Positions 46,668 through 56,817 of a stretch of DNA of 64,000 nucleotides are shown here, piece after piece. Within the stretch, counting starts at the first letter, position 1, and each line of letters starts with the position of its first letter. This DNA comes from Arthrobacter sp. P2b (lineage in GTDB: Bacteria; Actinomycetota; Actinomycetes; Actinomycetales; Micrococcaceae), in the NCBI RefSeq assembly GCF_900168295.1, contig NZ_FVZL01000001.1, forward strand, positions 830,134 through 894,133. The letters are read 5' to 3'. The translations under genes were made by a program, and so were the position numbers. The notes under the pieces are model-generated. The model was not told the origin of the DNA, did no database searches, and saw nothing but the letters and a program-made list of their open reading frames with translations.

Positions 46668-48140
46668 CTACTTGGCCGGGGCCGTGACCGTTTCCTTCGA
46701 TTCAACGGCCGTGGATCCGCCGCCGGCCGCGGGGGCGGCGGGGGCTGCAGGCGCAGCAGCTGCGGGCTTGGGAGCCGGCGTGGCGGCAGCAACGAAGGCG
46801 CCGCGCGGGTTGTCCAGGTCCATCAGCTGGGTGGTGTCGCGTCCGGCGAAGAAGCTGATGATCCAGTTGAAGATCACGCGGAACTTGCGCTCGAACGTGG
46901 GCATGGCCATGCCGTGGTAGCCGCGGTGGGCCAGCCAGGCGAGTCCGCCCTTGAGGCCGATGCTGCCCACCAGGTTGATGTTGGCGACGCCCTTCCATTC
47001 ACCGAAGCCGGCCACAGCACCGAGGTTCTTGTGCTTGTAGTCCTTCAGCTGCTTCTCCCACCGCGAAGCCCACAGGTTCTTGGCGAGGCGCTTGGCCTGG
47101 CGGAGTGCATGCTGGGCGTTGGGGACGCAGGTGCCGTCGGGCAGGCCCTTGCCGGTGAGGTCCGGAACAGCAGCGATGTCGCCGGCTGCCCAGGCGTTGT
47201 CCACGATGCCTTCATCGCCGGCAACGCGCAGGTCCGGGAGGACGCGGACGCGGCCGCGGGGCTCCAGCGGGAAGTCGGTGGAGCGGACCATGGGGTTGGC
47301 CTGCACGCCGGCAGTCCATACGAGGGTGTCGGCTTCGAACTCCTGGGCGGGGGTCTTGTCCGGCAGGTTGATGAGCTTGAGGGTGCCTTCCGCGCTGTCC
47401 AGCGAGGTGTTCAGCAGGACCTCGATGCCGCGGCTGCGCAGGTGCTCCACAACCCATTCGGCCTGCTTGGCGGTAACTTCGGGCATAATGCGGCCCATGG
47501 CTTCAACCAGGACGAAGCGGACTTCCTCCTGCTTGATCCGGGGGTTGTTGCGGACCGCGGCGCGGGCCAGGTCCTCCATCTCGGTGATGCATTCGATGCC
47601 GGCGAAGCCGCCGCCCACCACCACGAAGGTGAGTGCCTTGGCGCGGGCAGCGGGGTCGGTCATGGTGGAGGCAACCTCGATGCGCTCCAGGACCTTGTTG
47701 CGCAGGGCAACGGCTTCCTCGATGGTCTTCAGGCCAATGCCCTTGTCCGCGAGGCCCTTGATGGGGAAGGTGCGGGTGATGGCACCTGCGGCCAGGACGA
47801 CGTCGAAGTAGGGAACCTCGAAGTTCTCGCCGCCGTCTGCCGGAGCCACAACCGCGGTGCGGTTGGCGTGGTCGATCGAGGTGACGCGGCCCTGGATCAG
47901 TTCGGTCTGCTTGAGGTGCTGGCGGTGGGACACAACCGCGTGGCGGGCCTCGATGTTGCCGCCTGCTACCTCGGGGAGGAAGGGCTGGTACGTCATGTAG
48001 GGCAGTGGATCCACGAGGGTGACGATGCCACCGGCATTCGCGATCTTCTTCTGCAGTTTGAGTGCTACGTACAGGCCGACGTACCCGCCGCCGACGACGA
48101 GTACCCTGGGACGGTCCTGGAGCTCTGGGGTGGTTGCCAT
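46668..48140 (-). CDS. ndh: Type II NADH dehydrogenase (NDH-2)
   Basis: A 490-residue single-subunit flavoprotein that passes electrons from NADH to quinone without pumping protons. The FAD site is VLVVGGGYVGLYVAL (about 13-27) and the NADH site TFVVVGGGFAGIE (about 170-182). The FAD-ribityl region NAWAAGDIAAVPD lies near 312-324. The amphipathic C-terminus ends in a Pro/Ala tail of about 45 residues. TATCCT (48152-48147) lies six bases before the ATG, so the mRNA is probably leaderless. A Rex-type operator overlaps the -35 position, pointing to control by the NADH/NAD ratio. Confidence 0.93.
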   Translation of the reverse strand: MATTPELQDRPRVLVVGGGYVGLYVALKLQKKIANAGGIVTLVDPLPYMTYQPFLPEVAGGNIEARHAVVSHRQHLKQTELIQGRVTSIDHANRTAVVAPADGGENFEVPYFDVVLAAGAITRTFPIKGLADKGIGLKTIEEAVALRNKVLERIEVASTMTDPAARAKALTFVVVGGGFAGIECITEMEDLARAAVRNNPRIKQEEVRFVLVEAMGRIMPEVTAKQAEWVVEHLRSRGIEVLLNTSLDSAEGTLKLINLPDKTPAQEFEADTLVWTAGVQANPMVRSTDFPLEPRGRVRVLPDLRVAGDEGIVDNAWAAGDIAAVPDLTGKGLPDGTCVPNAQHALRQAKRLAKNLWASRWEKQLKDYKHKNLGAVAGFGEWKGVANINLVGSIGLKGGLAWLAHRGYHGMAMPTFERKFRVIFNWIISFFAGRDTTQLMDLDNPRGAFVAAATPAPKPAAAAPAAPAAPAAGGGSTAVESKETVTAPAK

Positions 48141-48159
48141 AGTTTAAGGATAGCGCAGT

Positions 48160-48177
48160 TTGTGAAAATCTTCACTA
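48160..48177. promoter_or_regulatory. Rex-type redox operator upstream of ndh
   Basis: TTGTGAA (48160-48166), AATC, TTCACTA (48171-48177). The known actinobacterial Rex site is TTGTGAA-N4-TTCACAA, so 13 of the 14 defined bases match. It covers the expected -35 region of the ndh promoter, where Rex would repress when NAD is plentiful. No rex gene is in the window. Confidence 0.75.
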
Positions 48178-48193
48178 ACTGCGGGAAGGACCC

Positions 48194-49576
48194 CTATTGT
48201 TGCGTTTTCCCGCCCGAATCCACCTTTTCGATGACGCCTGTTTCCTGCTCCTCCGCAGCCAGTGCCGGGTCCCTGGCCGCCCGCCGCAACTGGACAACCG
48301 CTGCCGCAATGATCGCCACGAACAGGAGGGCGAATCCGATCACGACGGCGGCGCCGATGGCACTGTCCCGCTGTGAGGGCGCCTCCGCGGCAGGCACGGT
48401 GGCTTCCGGAAGCGTCGGCACTGCGCTGGGCACAGCAGCCGTGGGCAGCGGGGCGGGAGTGGCCAGGTTGCCCCGCCGGTGGACACGGATCCATTCGGCG
48501 ATGGAGCCCAGCGGGTTGCTCTTGGCTTCGGGGACCTCGTCCTTGAGCGCGGCCTCGGCATTCAGGACGCCGAATCCGTACAGGGGATCCTTGCCCGGTG
48601 CTCCGGCGTCCTTGGCCGTGGAAACGATGCGGTTGATGACCTGCTCGGCGGACATGGCCGGCCACTTGGAGCGGATCAGAGCTGCGACTCCTGCCACGAT
48701 GGGGGCGGATCCTGAGGTCCCCGCCCACTCGGCATAGCTGCCGCCGGGCAGGCCGCCCAGGAGGTTCTCGGCCGGCGCGGCGACGCCGATGCTGATGCCC
48801 TGGGATGACGCATCAACACTTGCGGCCCCCTTGCGGTCCAGGCCTGCGACGGTGAGGACGCCCGGGATGGTGGCCGGAGCGCCCACCTGGGTGTTTCCGC
48901 CGATCCGGTTGCCGGCCGCGGCAACGATCACCACGTCCTTCTGTTCTGCATACAGGAAGGCTGCATCCCAGCTTTGCGGCCACTGGGGTGTGGTGCTGCC
49001 GAGCGAAATGTTGATGACCTTGGCACCGTTGTCCACCGCCCAGCGGACTGCTTCCGGAATCTGGTCCTGGTCGCTTTTCCCGGAAGGATTCGGGGAACCC
49101 AGCCAAGTGGATACAGAGAGGATCTGTGCCTCCGGGGCAACGCCCATGATTCCGTCCGGAGCCACCGGCGCCGGCCCGGGGGTGGCGGTGGGCGTAGCGT
49201 TTGCAGGCTGGTGGCCGCGGCCGGCGAGCATGGTGGCCACCAGGGTGCCGTGTTCGGGCTTGATGCCGACGCTTTTCTGGCCGTCGGGCTGGCCCGAGCC
49301 GGAAGCGTCGTAACCGCCTGCCACCGCTCCCTTGAGGTCCGGGTGCTGGGCGTCCACGCCGCTGTCGATGATGGCTACTTTAACGCCGGCGCCCTTGGAC
49401 ACCTCCCACGCCTTGTTGATGCCGGATTCCGCCAGCCAGTACTGTTTGTCCCGCCATTCGTCGGCGTGCGCTGCGGGCGGAGTGAAGAGTCCGGTACAAA
49501 GGCAGCAGGCAGCGAGGACCAGGGCAAGCGCCGCCGATCCTGTTTTCTGCAGCATGGGTTTCGTGGAAGGCTGCAT
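48194..49576 (-). CDS. Mycosin-like S8 family serine protease, membrane-anchored
   Basis: A 460-residue secreted subtilase. A signal peptide (about 1-38) ends before ADEWRDKQYWL. The catalytic triad is Asp71 (IIDSGVD), His109 (EHGT) and Ser288 (GTSGSAP). A Pro/Thr linker (about 370-405) leads to one C-terminal membrane segment (about 412-435) and a cytoplasmic tail. This layout resembles the mycosins of type VII secretion, but no ESX gene is near. The start ATG lies within a few bases of the ppx stop, so it is probably co-transcribed with ppx and the ftsB genes. Confidence 0.9.
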   Translation of the reverse strand: MQPSTKPMLQKTGSAALALVLAACCLCTGLFTPPAAHADEWRDKQYWLAESGINKAWEVSKGAGVKVAIIDSGVDAQHPDLKGAVAGGYDASGSGQPDGQKSVGIKPEHGTLVATMLAGRGHQPANATPTATPGPAPVAPDGIMGVAPEAQILSVSTWLGSPNPSGKSDQDQIPEAVRWAVDNGAKVINISLGSTTPQWPQSWDAAFLYAEQKDVVIVAAAGNRIGGNTQVGAPATIPGVLTVAGLDRKGAASVDASSQGISIGVAAPAENLLGGLPGGSYAEWAGTSGSAPIVAGVAALIRSKWPAMSAEQVINRIVSTAKDAGAPGKDPLYGFGVLNAEAALKDEVPEAKSNPLGSIAEWIRVHRRGNLATPAPLPTAAVPSAVPTLPEATVPAAEAPSQRDSAIGAAVVIGFALLFVAIIAAAVVQLRRAARDPALAAEEQETGVIEKVDSGGKTQQ

Positions 49577-49582
49577 CTAAAA

Positions 49583-50545
49583 TCAGCCGATGCTCAGGGC
49601 GATGCCGTCGAGGATGTCGTGCTCGCTGGCCGTTGCCGTGGTGATCCGCCCGCCGCTGAGCCCGCCCATCCGTTCCAGGATCCTGCGCCAGACCAGGCCG
49701 CCCGCCCCAATGACGTCCACCCGTCCCGGGTGCATGTACGGCAGCGCGGCCCGCTCCGAGCGGACCATTTCCAGAAGATCTGTGGAGGCGGCTCGCACGG
49801 TGTCGATGGGCAGCTCGGTGCCGTGAATCGCGTCCGGCGAGTATTCCGGCAGCTTCATAGCGTGCGCTGTGATGGTGGTGATGGAGCCGGCAACGCCGAC
49901 GACGGCGGTGGCGCGTTCCAGCGGAACGTCCTGTCCGGCGCGGGCGATGGCAGCGTCCACGTCGGCTTCCGCCGCTGCTATCTGTTCGGCGGTTGGCGGA
50001 TCGTTGCGCAGGTGCCGTTCCGTCAGGCGGACACATCCGATGTCCACGGATTTGGCCGCCGTGACTCCTCCTGCGGTGCCCAGGACGAACTCGGTGCTTC
50101 CGCCGCCGAGGTCCACCACCAGGACTTCGTGGCCGTCCAGGATGGGCAGGACGCTGCTGGCGCCGGCAAAGGACAGAGAGGCTTCCTCGTCGCCGGAAAT
50201 CACTTCCGGCTCCACCCCCAGTAGGTCGCGGATGCCGTCCACGAAGACGTCCCGATTCCGGGCATCCCTGCTGGCAGACGTTGCCACGAAGCGGACAGCT
50301 TCGGCGCGGTGTTCGCGGATCAGCTGCGCGTAGTCGGCTGTCGCCGCGAACGTTCGCTCGAGTGCTTCGGGGGCGAGCTCGCCGGTGGCGTCAACGCCCT
50401 GGCCAAGGCGCACCACCCGCATTTCGCGTACTACATCCGTGAGGGTGCTGGTGCCGTCGCTGCGGTCGATATCCGCGATGAGGAGGCGGATGGAGTTGGT
50501 GCCGCAGTCGATGGCGGCCACCCGGGTGGTTCCGGCGCGGGTCAT
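49583..50545 (-). CDS. ppx: Ppx/GppA-type exopolyphosphatase
   Basis: A 320-residue member of the ASKHA superfamily that removes phosphate from the ends of polyphosphate or from pppGpp. RVAAIDCGTNSIRLLIAD is the first phosphate loop (about 8-25), VISGDEEASLSF holds the conserved glutamates and VVDLGGGSTEF is the second loop. Only the short, two-domain form is present, as for the actinobacterial Ppx1/Ppx2 pair. The ATG at 50545 overlaps the DUF501 stop. This is part of the conserved eno-ftsB-DUF501-ppx order. Confidence 0.93.
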   Translation of the reverse strand: MTRAGTTRVAAIDCGTNSIRLLIADIDRSDGTSTLTDVVREMRVVRLGQGVDATGELAPEALERTFAATADYAQLIREHRAEAVRFVATSASRDARNRDVFVDGIRDLLGVEPEVISGDEEASLSFAGASSVLPILDGHEVLVVDLGGGSTEFVLGTAGGVTAAKSVDIGCVRLTERHLRNDPPTAEQIAAAEADVDAAIARAGQDVPLERATAVVGVAGSITTITAHAMKLPEYSPDAIHGTELPIDTVRAASTDLLEMVRSERAALPYMHPGRVDVIGAGGLVWRRILERMGGLSGGRITTATASEHDILDGIALSIG

Positions 50546-51213
50546 TGTTGTGCCTCGGCAGGGTTGGCGGACTTGCGGACAGGTGCGGGGCGGCCCACGA
50601 TGTCCGGCAGGCCCTGCGGTCCGTGGCGGCTGAGGTCCCGTGAAGGTGCCTCGCCGGTGGTGTCCCAGGCGCCGTCGCAATAGCATTTGTCCGTGGTCCA
50701 CCATTCCCGGATCTGGAGCAGCGCCTCGTCGCCCAGCGGATTGACCCCCGGGCCGGCGGCCAATGAATGGCCTACCAGGACGTGCAGGCATTTGACGCGC
50801 GTAGGCATGCCGCCGGCGGAAATTCCGTCGATTTCGGGGACAGCGCCGATGCCCGAGCGCTGGCCGATAGCGTCGCGCGCGGCCAGGTAGGCGTCGTGGG
50901 CGGAGCGGTATGCCGCAGCGAGTTCAGCGTCAGCAGTCAACTGCCCGTTCATGTCGTTCATGACACCGGCCGCCTCGAGCCGGGACACCGCGGAGGTGAT
51001 GACCGGATGTGTGAGGTAGAACGTGGTGGGGAACGGGGTGCCGTTACTCAGGCGCGGAGCGGTGGCCGCCACGAGCGGGTTGCCGCAGACGCAGCGCGCA
51101 GGAATCTCCACCACGTCACGCACCGGCCGTCCCAGCTGCCGGCTCAGTACTTCAAGGTCATGCGGTGATGGTTGGCGGGATTCCTCCCGGGCGGCTGCCG
51201 TGTTGTGTTCCAC
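50542..51213 (-). CDS. DUF501 domain protein
   Basis: A 223-residue actinobacterial protein of unknown function. The DUF501 core (about 18-185) has LSRQLGRPVRDVVEIPARC, CGNPLVAATAPRLSNGTPFPTTFYLTHP and TRVKCLHVLVGHSLAAG, with several cysteines and histidines that could bind metal. The final 40 residues are poorly ordered. The GTG at 51213 has AAGGAAGGA about twelve bases upstream, at the ftsB stop. Its position between ftsB and ppx is conserved in many actinobacteria, which supports a real gene. Confidence 0.88.
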   Translation of the reverse strand: MEHNTAAAREESRQPSPHDLEVLSRQLGRPVRDVVEIPARCVCGNPLVAATAPRLSNGTPFPTTFYLTHPVITSAVSRLEAAGVMNDMNGQLTADAELAAAYRSAHDAYLAARDAIGQRSGIGAVPEIDGISAGGMPTRVKCLHVLVGHSLAAGPGVNPLGDEALLQIREWWTTDKCYCDGAWDTTGEAPSRDLSRHGPQGLPDIVGRPAPVRKSANPAEAQQ

Positions 51214-51241
51214 TGTCGCGGGCCGTCCTTCCTTTTGCGGT

Positions 51242-51919
51242 TCAGTCTGTGGCCGCGCGCGTAATGGACTCCCACAGGGAATCCACCCACGGCAGATCGG
51301 CGGGGTCTTGTGCTGCTGCACCGGACTGGCCACTGGTTTCCCCGGCGGGCACATCGCTGCCAAAAACCCAGTAGCCGGTTTCGCCCGGCATAACCATGTT
51401 AATGCGGTCGCGGGCCTGCTGTTTCACGTAGTTCGGGTCCTGCCAGCGGGAAACCTGCTGGCGCAGCACGTCACCTTCAGCTTCACGGGCAGCGATGTCG
51501 GCGTTCAGGGCGTCGATCTCAGCCTTCTTGTCGAAGAAGATCTTGACGGTGGGCGCCAGCATGACGGTGATGGCAATCATCACCACGGCCAGTGCCAGCA
51601 TCCGGCCCGAGAATGCCTTCGCCGGAACGGGGTGCTGGTCCTCCCCGGCGGCAGGTTCCGCGGCGCCGGCGGCCGCGCTGCTCCCCTTGCTCCCGGCCGG
51701 AGCTCCGGCTTTGGGGCGGGATCCGGCAGTGACTGAACCGGCCTTCCCCGTCGAGGCGCTGCCGGTCGCGGCGCCGCCCGCCCTGCCGGCATGGACCTCC
51801 TGCCCCGCCTTGTCCTTGCCGGAGCGGAAGTCCGCCTGGATGATTTCGGCGCCGTCGGAGGTTTCCCTGGCTTGGCGGGTGGGGGCGACCTTGGGGACTT
51901 TGGGACGGCGGGTAGCCAT
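51242..51919 (-). CDS. ftsB: FtsB/DivIC-type septum formation initiator
   Basis: A 225-residue bitopic division protein. A long Ala/Gly/Lys-rich cytoplasmic N-terminus (about 1-105) precedes one membrane helix (about 107-128), then a short coiled coil (KKAEIDALNADIAAREAEGDVLRQQVS) and the conserved DPNYVKQQARDRINMVMPGETGYWVF. Such proteins join FtsL and FtsQ in the divisome. Most homologues have a shorter cytoplasmic tail. The ATG at 51919 follows CAGGAG. A hairpin separates it from eno, so its transcription may be partly independent. Confidence 0.92.
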   Translation of the reverse strand: MATRRPKVPKVAPTRQARETSDGAEIIQADFRSGKDKAGQEVHAGRAGGAATGSASTGKAGSVTAGSRPKAGAPAGSKGSSAAAGAAEPAAGEDQHPVPAKAFSGRMLALAVVMIAITVMLAPTVKIFFDKKAEIDALNADIAAREAEGDVLRQQVSRWQDPNYVKQQARDRINMVMPGETGYWVFGSDVPAGETSGQSGAAAQDPADLPWVDSLWESITRAATD

Positions 51920-51936
51920 GACACTCCTGAAACAGC

Positions 51937-51972
51937 AACGGTGGCTATGGTCTTTCAACCATAGCCACCGTT
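51937..51972 (-). terminator. Hairpin between eno and ftsB
   Basis: Perfect 14-bp stem (51937-51950 with 51959-51972) with an eight-base loop, just past the eno stop; the T-run is interrupted, so it may attenuate rather than end transcription. Confidence 0.65.
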
Positions 51973-51990
51973 TGTTGGCTTACGCGGCTA

Positions 51991-53292
<1,302 letters not shown>

Positions 53293-53388
53293 TTAACGGG
53301 GGGATCTTGCAGAAAGACTCGACGTACTCGTCAGAGACCAGCGTAGTCGAGAGTGGTGCGGGTTACGGAAACCTATCCAGCCACTGCG

Positions 53389-54084
53389 TCATGATGATGC
53401 CGTGTTGGGCCTACGGTGCCCCTGCTGGTAGCGGCGCACGGCGCCACGCAGGGCGCGCTCTGCGTCGAATCCGGCAGCGTGGGCTGAACGCACGACGGCG
53501 AGGAGCTGCTCCCCGAGCTCGTCCTCCGTTTCCGGAATGGGAGCCGGAGGAGGCAACGGCGCGCCCGCGCGGGCCGCCCGGTCCACAGACTTTTGTGCCC
53601 GTGCCAGTGCCGGGAGCGCCTGGGGAATCCCCTCGAAGGGATTGGAGCGTGCCGGATGCTCCGCCCGCTTGACCGCGTCCCACTTACGGACAATCTGGTC
53701 AACCGTCGCGGGAAAGCTGTCCTGCAGCGAGCCGTCCGGCCGGAAGACATGCGGGTTCCGGCGGACCATTTTGGCACCCAGGCCGCGCGCGACGTCGTCG
53801 AACGTAAACGCCCCGCGCTCCTCGGCGAGCCGGGCGTGGAGCACCACCTGGAGCAGGACATCGCCCAGCTCGCCCTGGAGTTCGGCGTTGGGATTTCCGG
53901 TCTCGATGGTTTCGGCTACTTCGTAGGCCTCCTCGAGGAGGTATTCCACCAGCGAGGCGTGGGTCAGCGCCCCCATCCAGGGACAATGTTCGCGCAGGGC
54001 CGCGATCTTCCCCAGCAGCTCCCCGAGCGGCGAACTACCCGGCGGCTCCCCGATGGAGGAGCCGCCGGCGGCATTGTCAGCCAA
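53389..54084 (-). CDS. mazG: MazG family nucleoside triphosphate pyrophosphohydrolase
   Basis: A 231-residue protein with one full MazG domain (about 20-135) and a shorter second half. It hydrolyses NTPs or dNTPs to monophosphates and may clean damaged nucleotides. CPWMGALTHASLVEYLLEEAYEVAE and LGDVLLQVVLHARLAEE hold the EExxE and ExxD magnesium sites. The position after CPW is Met where Asp is usual. The start is a TTG at 54084 that overlaps the adenosine deaminase stop by eight bases. Downstream of ada, it fits a nucleotide-handling role. Confidence 0.9.
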   Translation of the reverse strand: MADNAAGGSSIGEPPGSSPLGELLGKIAALREHCPWMGALTHASLVEYLLEEAYEVAETIETGNPNAELQGELGDVLLQVVLHARLAEERGAFTFDDVARGLGAKMVRRNPHVFRPDGSLQDSFPATVDQIVRKWDAVKRAEHPARSNPFEGIPQALPALARAQKSVDRAARAGAPLPPPAPIPETEDELGEQLLAVVRSAHAAGFDAERALRGAVRRYQQGHRRPNTASS

Positions 54085-55207
54085 GGTTGGCGTAGGCGTC
54101 GTTGATGTACTCCACCAGCGCCTCCTTCTCCTCCAGGGGCAGGAAGGAAGCCTCGGCGGCGTTCAGGGTGAGCTCGAGCAGGTCGTCAAGGTCGTAGTCG
54201 AACGTTTCCACCAGGAGGTCGAACTCGTCCGTGAGGGTGACGCCGCTCATCAGCCGGTTGTCGGTGTTGATGGTGACGTTGAAGCCCAGCTGGTAGAGCA
54301 TGTCCAGGGGGTGGCTGTCGATGCCGTCGCCGAAGGCGGCGATGGCACCGGTCTGCAGGTTCGAGGAGGGGCAGATCTCCAGTGCGATGCCGCGGTCGCG
54401 GATCCAGCTGGAGAGATCCCCCAGGGTGACCAGGCCGATGGTGTCCTCGGCGTCGTCGTCGAATTCCACCATGATGTCCTCAGCGATCCGGACGCCGTGT
54501 CCCAGCCGCAGCGCGCGGCCGTCCACCAGTGCTGACTGGATGCTTTCCAGCCCGGCGGCCTCGCCGGCGTGCACGGTGGCGGGGAAGTTCTGCTGTGCCA
54601 GGTACGTGAAGGCGTCCTTGAAGCGCGACGGCAGGAAGCCGTCCTCTGCTCCGGCGATGTCAAAGCCCACGGCACCCTTGTTGCGGTGGCGGACGGCGAG
54701 CTCGGCGATCTCCTGGCCGCGGTCTGCGTGGCGCATGGCCGTGATGAGCTGGCCCACCTGGATTTCGCGGCCGCTCTCGCCAACTGCTTCGACGCCGGCT
54801 TCGAGGCCTTCCTGGACTGCTTCCACGGCTTCGTCCAGAGTGAGCCCCTTCTGCAGGTGCTGTTCGGGTGCCCACCTTACTTCGCCGTACACCACGCCGT
54901 CATCGGCAAGGTCCTCGACGAATTCCTTGGCCACCCGGACCAGGCCTTCGCGCGTCTGCATGACGGCCACGGTGTGGTCGAACGTCTCCAGGTAGCGGAC
55001 CAGGGAACCTGAGTCGGCAGACTCGCGGAACCACTGGCCCAAGGCAACGGGATCGGTCGAGGGGAGGGTGTGGCCAACGGCTTCAGCCAGTTCGATGATG
55101 GTGGCTGGACGGAGGCCCCCGTCCAGGTGGTCGTGAAGTGAAACCTTGGGCAGGCTCTTCAGGTCAAAATCGAGGGCAGGGGCAGCGTCAACAATAGGCT
55201 CAGTCAC
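54077..55207 (-). CDS. add: Adenosine deaminase
   Basis: A 376-residue zinc enzyme turning adenosine into inosine. HDHLDGG (about 25-31) begins the barrel, HAGEA and SLRLGHGVR-like LRLGHGVRIAED carry further ligands, and NTDNRLMSG (about 319-327) ends the active site. The start is GTG at 55207. TAAGGT (55219-55214) lies six bases before it with no Shine-Dalgarno sequence, so it should have its own leaderless promoter. It belongs to the nucleoside-salvage group with deoA and cdd. Confidence 0.95.
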   Translation of the reverse strand: MTEPIVDAAPALDFDLKSLPKVSLHDHLDGGLRPATIIELAEAVGHTLPSTDPVALGQWFRESADSGSLVRYLETFDHTVAVMQTREGLVRVAKEFVEDLADDGVVYGEVRWAPEQHLQKGLTLDEAVEAVQEGLEAGVEAVGESGREIQVGQLITAMRHADRGQEIAELAVRHRNKGAVGFDIAGAEDGFLPSRFKDAFTYLAQQNFPATVHAGEAAGLESIQSALVDGRALRLGHGVRIAEDIMVEFDDDAEDTIGLVTLGDLSSWIRDRGIALEICPSSNLQTGAIAAFGDGIDSHPLDMLYQLGFNVTINTDNRLMSGVTLTDEFDLLVETFDYDLDDLLELTLNAAEASFLPLEEKEALVEYINDAYANLG

Positions 55208-55249
55208 GTTCCCACCTTAGGGTGGGCCGGGACTCAAAGCCAGCCGCTG

Positions 55250-55969
55250 TCAGGCTGCCGGTCCGCCGTCTGCGGACGGGGCGAGAATCGTTGACCCGCC
55301 CTTGCCGTCACGCGCGCCGGACGGGCCGCCGTCGAGCCATTCGTCCACTTCTTCGGCGTCGTTGCGCGCAAGATGCTTATGCCACCAGCGGAGCAGGTGG
55401 TCGATGAGGATGCCCAGGACGATGGCGAACACTACCGCGATGCCGGCACTGAGCAGCGGGTTGTGGTGCAGCCAGGGGAAGGAGCTGGCCAGCAGGCCAA
55501 TGCCGATGGAGTAGCCCACCCACGTGACACAGGCAAAGGCGTCCAGCAGGAAAAAGCGGCGGTGGCCAAAGCCCGTGCTTCCGGCAACATAGTTGACAGC
55601 CACCCGGCCCCAGGGAATGTAGCGGGCGGTGAAGATCAGCACGGCCCCGCGCTTGTCCAGTTCATAGCGGGCCCAGCCGAAGGCCTTCTTGACCTTGGGA
55701 CGGCGCATCCATTTCCAGCGGTCAAGCCCGATCCGGCGTCCCAGCATAAAGGCCATGTTGTCGCCGGCGATGGCGCCGATCAGGGCGGTTGTTCCGAGGA
55801 TCCACAGGTTGGGTTCCCCGCTGTGCCTGGAGAAGGCCGCGAGGGCCACGATGAGGGTTTCGCTGGGGACCACCATCGCGAAGCCGTCCACGAAGAAAAA
55901 CACCAGCAGGATGGGGTAAATCCACCACTGGCCCGCTGCATGGAGCACGGCCTCATTAATAAACTCCAC
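55250..55969 (-). CDS. DedA family membrane protein (first paralogue)
   Basis: A 239-residue DedA/SNARE-associated family protein with about six hydrophobic segments. LLVFFFVDGFAMVVPSETLIVALA and the ATTALIGAIAGDNMAFMLGRRIG loop are typical. FTARYIPWGRVAVNYVAGSTGFGHRRFFLLD holds the conserved Arg residues. DedA proteins flip or scramble lipids such as the undecaprenyl carrier and support membrane homeostasis. The start is GTG at 55969 with AGGAG nine bases before it. A gap of 212 bases separates it from the second copy. Confidence 0.9.
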   Translation of the reverse strand: MEFINEAVLHAAGQWWIYPILLVFFFVDGFAMVVPSETLIVALAAFSRHSGEPNLWILGTTALIGAIAGDNMAFMLGRRIGLDRWKWMRRPKVKKAFGWARYELDKRGAVLIFTARYIPWGRVAVNYVAGSTGFGHRRFFLLDAFACVTWVGYSIGIGLLASSFPWLHHNPLLSAGIAVVFAIVLGILIDHLLRWWHKHLARNDAEEVDEWLDGGPSGARDGKGGSTILAPSADGGPAA

Positions 55970-56181
55970 GCGGTCTTGCTCCTAGACAAAGATGACGCAG
56001 CCAAAGCGACGCTGCCATAGCGGAAATCGTTCCTAAGTGTCCCACGGCCGGGGCGTCGTTCGCTACGCCCCGGCCCCGGGAACACCCACCTCACGGTATC
56101 GGGGAAGACGCCGCGGCATCATCGTCCCTGCGGGTGATCTTCAGGGCTTAAGGGCCTCCGCCAAGGGGGTGACATACCGCG

Positions 56182-56811
56182 TCAGGCCTCGGGTTCCCGC
56201 ATCCGTTCCACGACGGGGGTTTTCCGCCGGACCCGGTTAATCACCAGGTCCACCACGATGCCCAGTGCCACGGCGCAGACGATGGCGATGGCCGCTCCCA
56301 GAAGGTGGTTTTCCTCGAACCACTGCCCGAAGAACAGCCCGATCCCCACGGAGTACGCCCCCCAGAGAACGGCCGAGAGGGCAGTCAAACCCAGGAAACG
56401 CGCGTGGTGGTAGCGCGTGGCCCCCGCCGTCAGGTTGACGGCCACGCGGCCGATCGGGACGAACCGGGCCACCAGGATCAGCGAGGCTGGACGTTTCCGC
56501 AATTCTGCGCCGGCCCACCGGAAGGCGCTCTGCATCCGGGGACCGCGCATCCAGGACCACCTGGTGGTACCCACCCGGCGACCGATCAGATAGGCGATGT
56601 TGTCCCCGGAGAAGGCGCCCAGGGCGGCCACCAGCATCAGGACCCAGGGATTGGGGACGTCGGCCGTGGCAGCCACGGCCGCCAGTCCCACCACCACCGA
56701 CTCGCTCGGAATCGGCGGGAAAAAGCCGTCAATGACACAGCATGCCAGAACCAGGAAAAGCACCCAGGGTTGTCCGGCTGCGGCAAGGATGAAGTCATTG
56801 ATGGCCTGCAT
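56182..56811 (-). CDS. DedA family membrane protein (second paralogue)
   Basis: A 209-residue DedA protein, similar to its neighbour in length of core and motifs: LACCVIDGFFPPIPSESVVVGLA, GAFSGDNIAYLIGRRVG and VARFVPIGRVAVNLTAGATRYHHARFL. The two probably arose by tandem duplication. The ATG at 56811 lies six bases past the deoA stop, so it is in the nucleoside operon. This may be coincidental to nucleoside uptake. Confidence 0.9.
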   Translation of the reverse strand: MQAINDFILAAAGQPWVLFLVLACCVIDGFFPPIPSESVVVGLAAVAATADVPNPWVLMLVAALGAFSGDNIAYLIGRRVGTTRWSWMRGPRMQSAFRWAGAELRKRPASLILVARFVPIGRVAVNLTAGATRYHHARFLGLTALSAVLWGAYSVGIGLFFGQWFEENHLLGAAIAIVCAVALGIVVDLVINRVRRKTPVVERMREPEA

Positions 56812-56817
56812 GGGTTC

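Noticed and set aside
46608..48737. Very long open frame on the plus strand (709 codons) opposite ndh
   Set aside because: It is a shadow of a GC-rich gene: its composition is biased, and the opposite strand holds a complete, well-motifed NDH-2.
48194..49576. Type VII secretion locus inferred from a mycosin-like protease
   Set aside because: No ESX membrane component or WXG100 gene occurs in the window.
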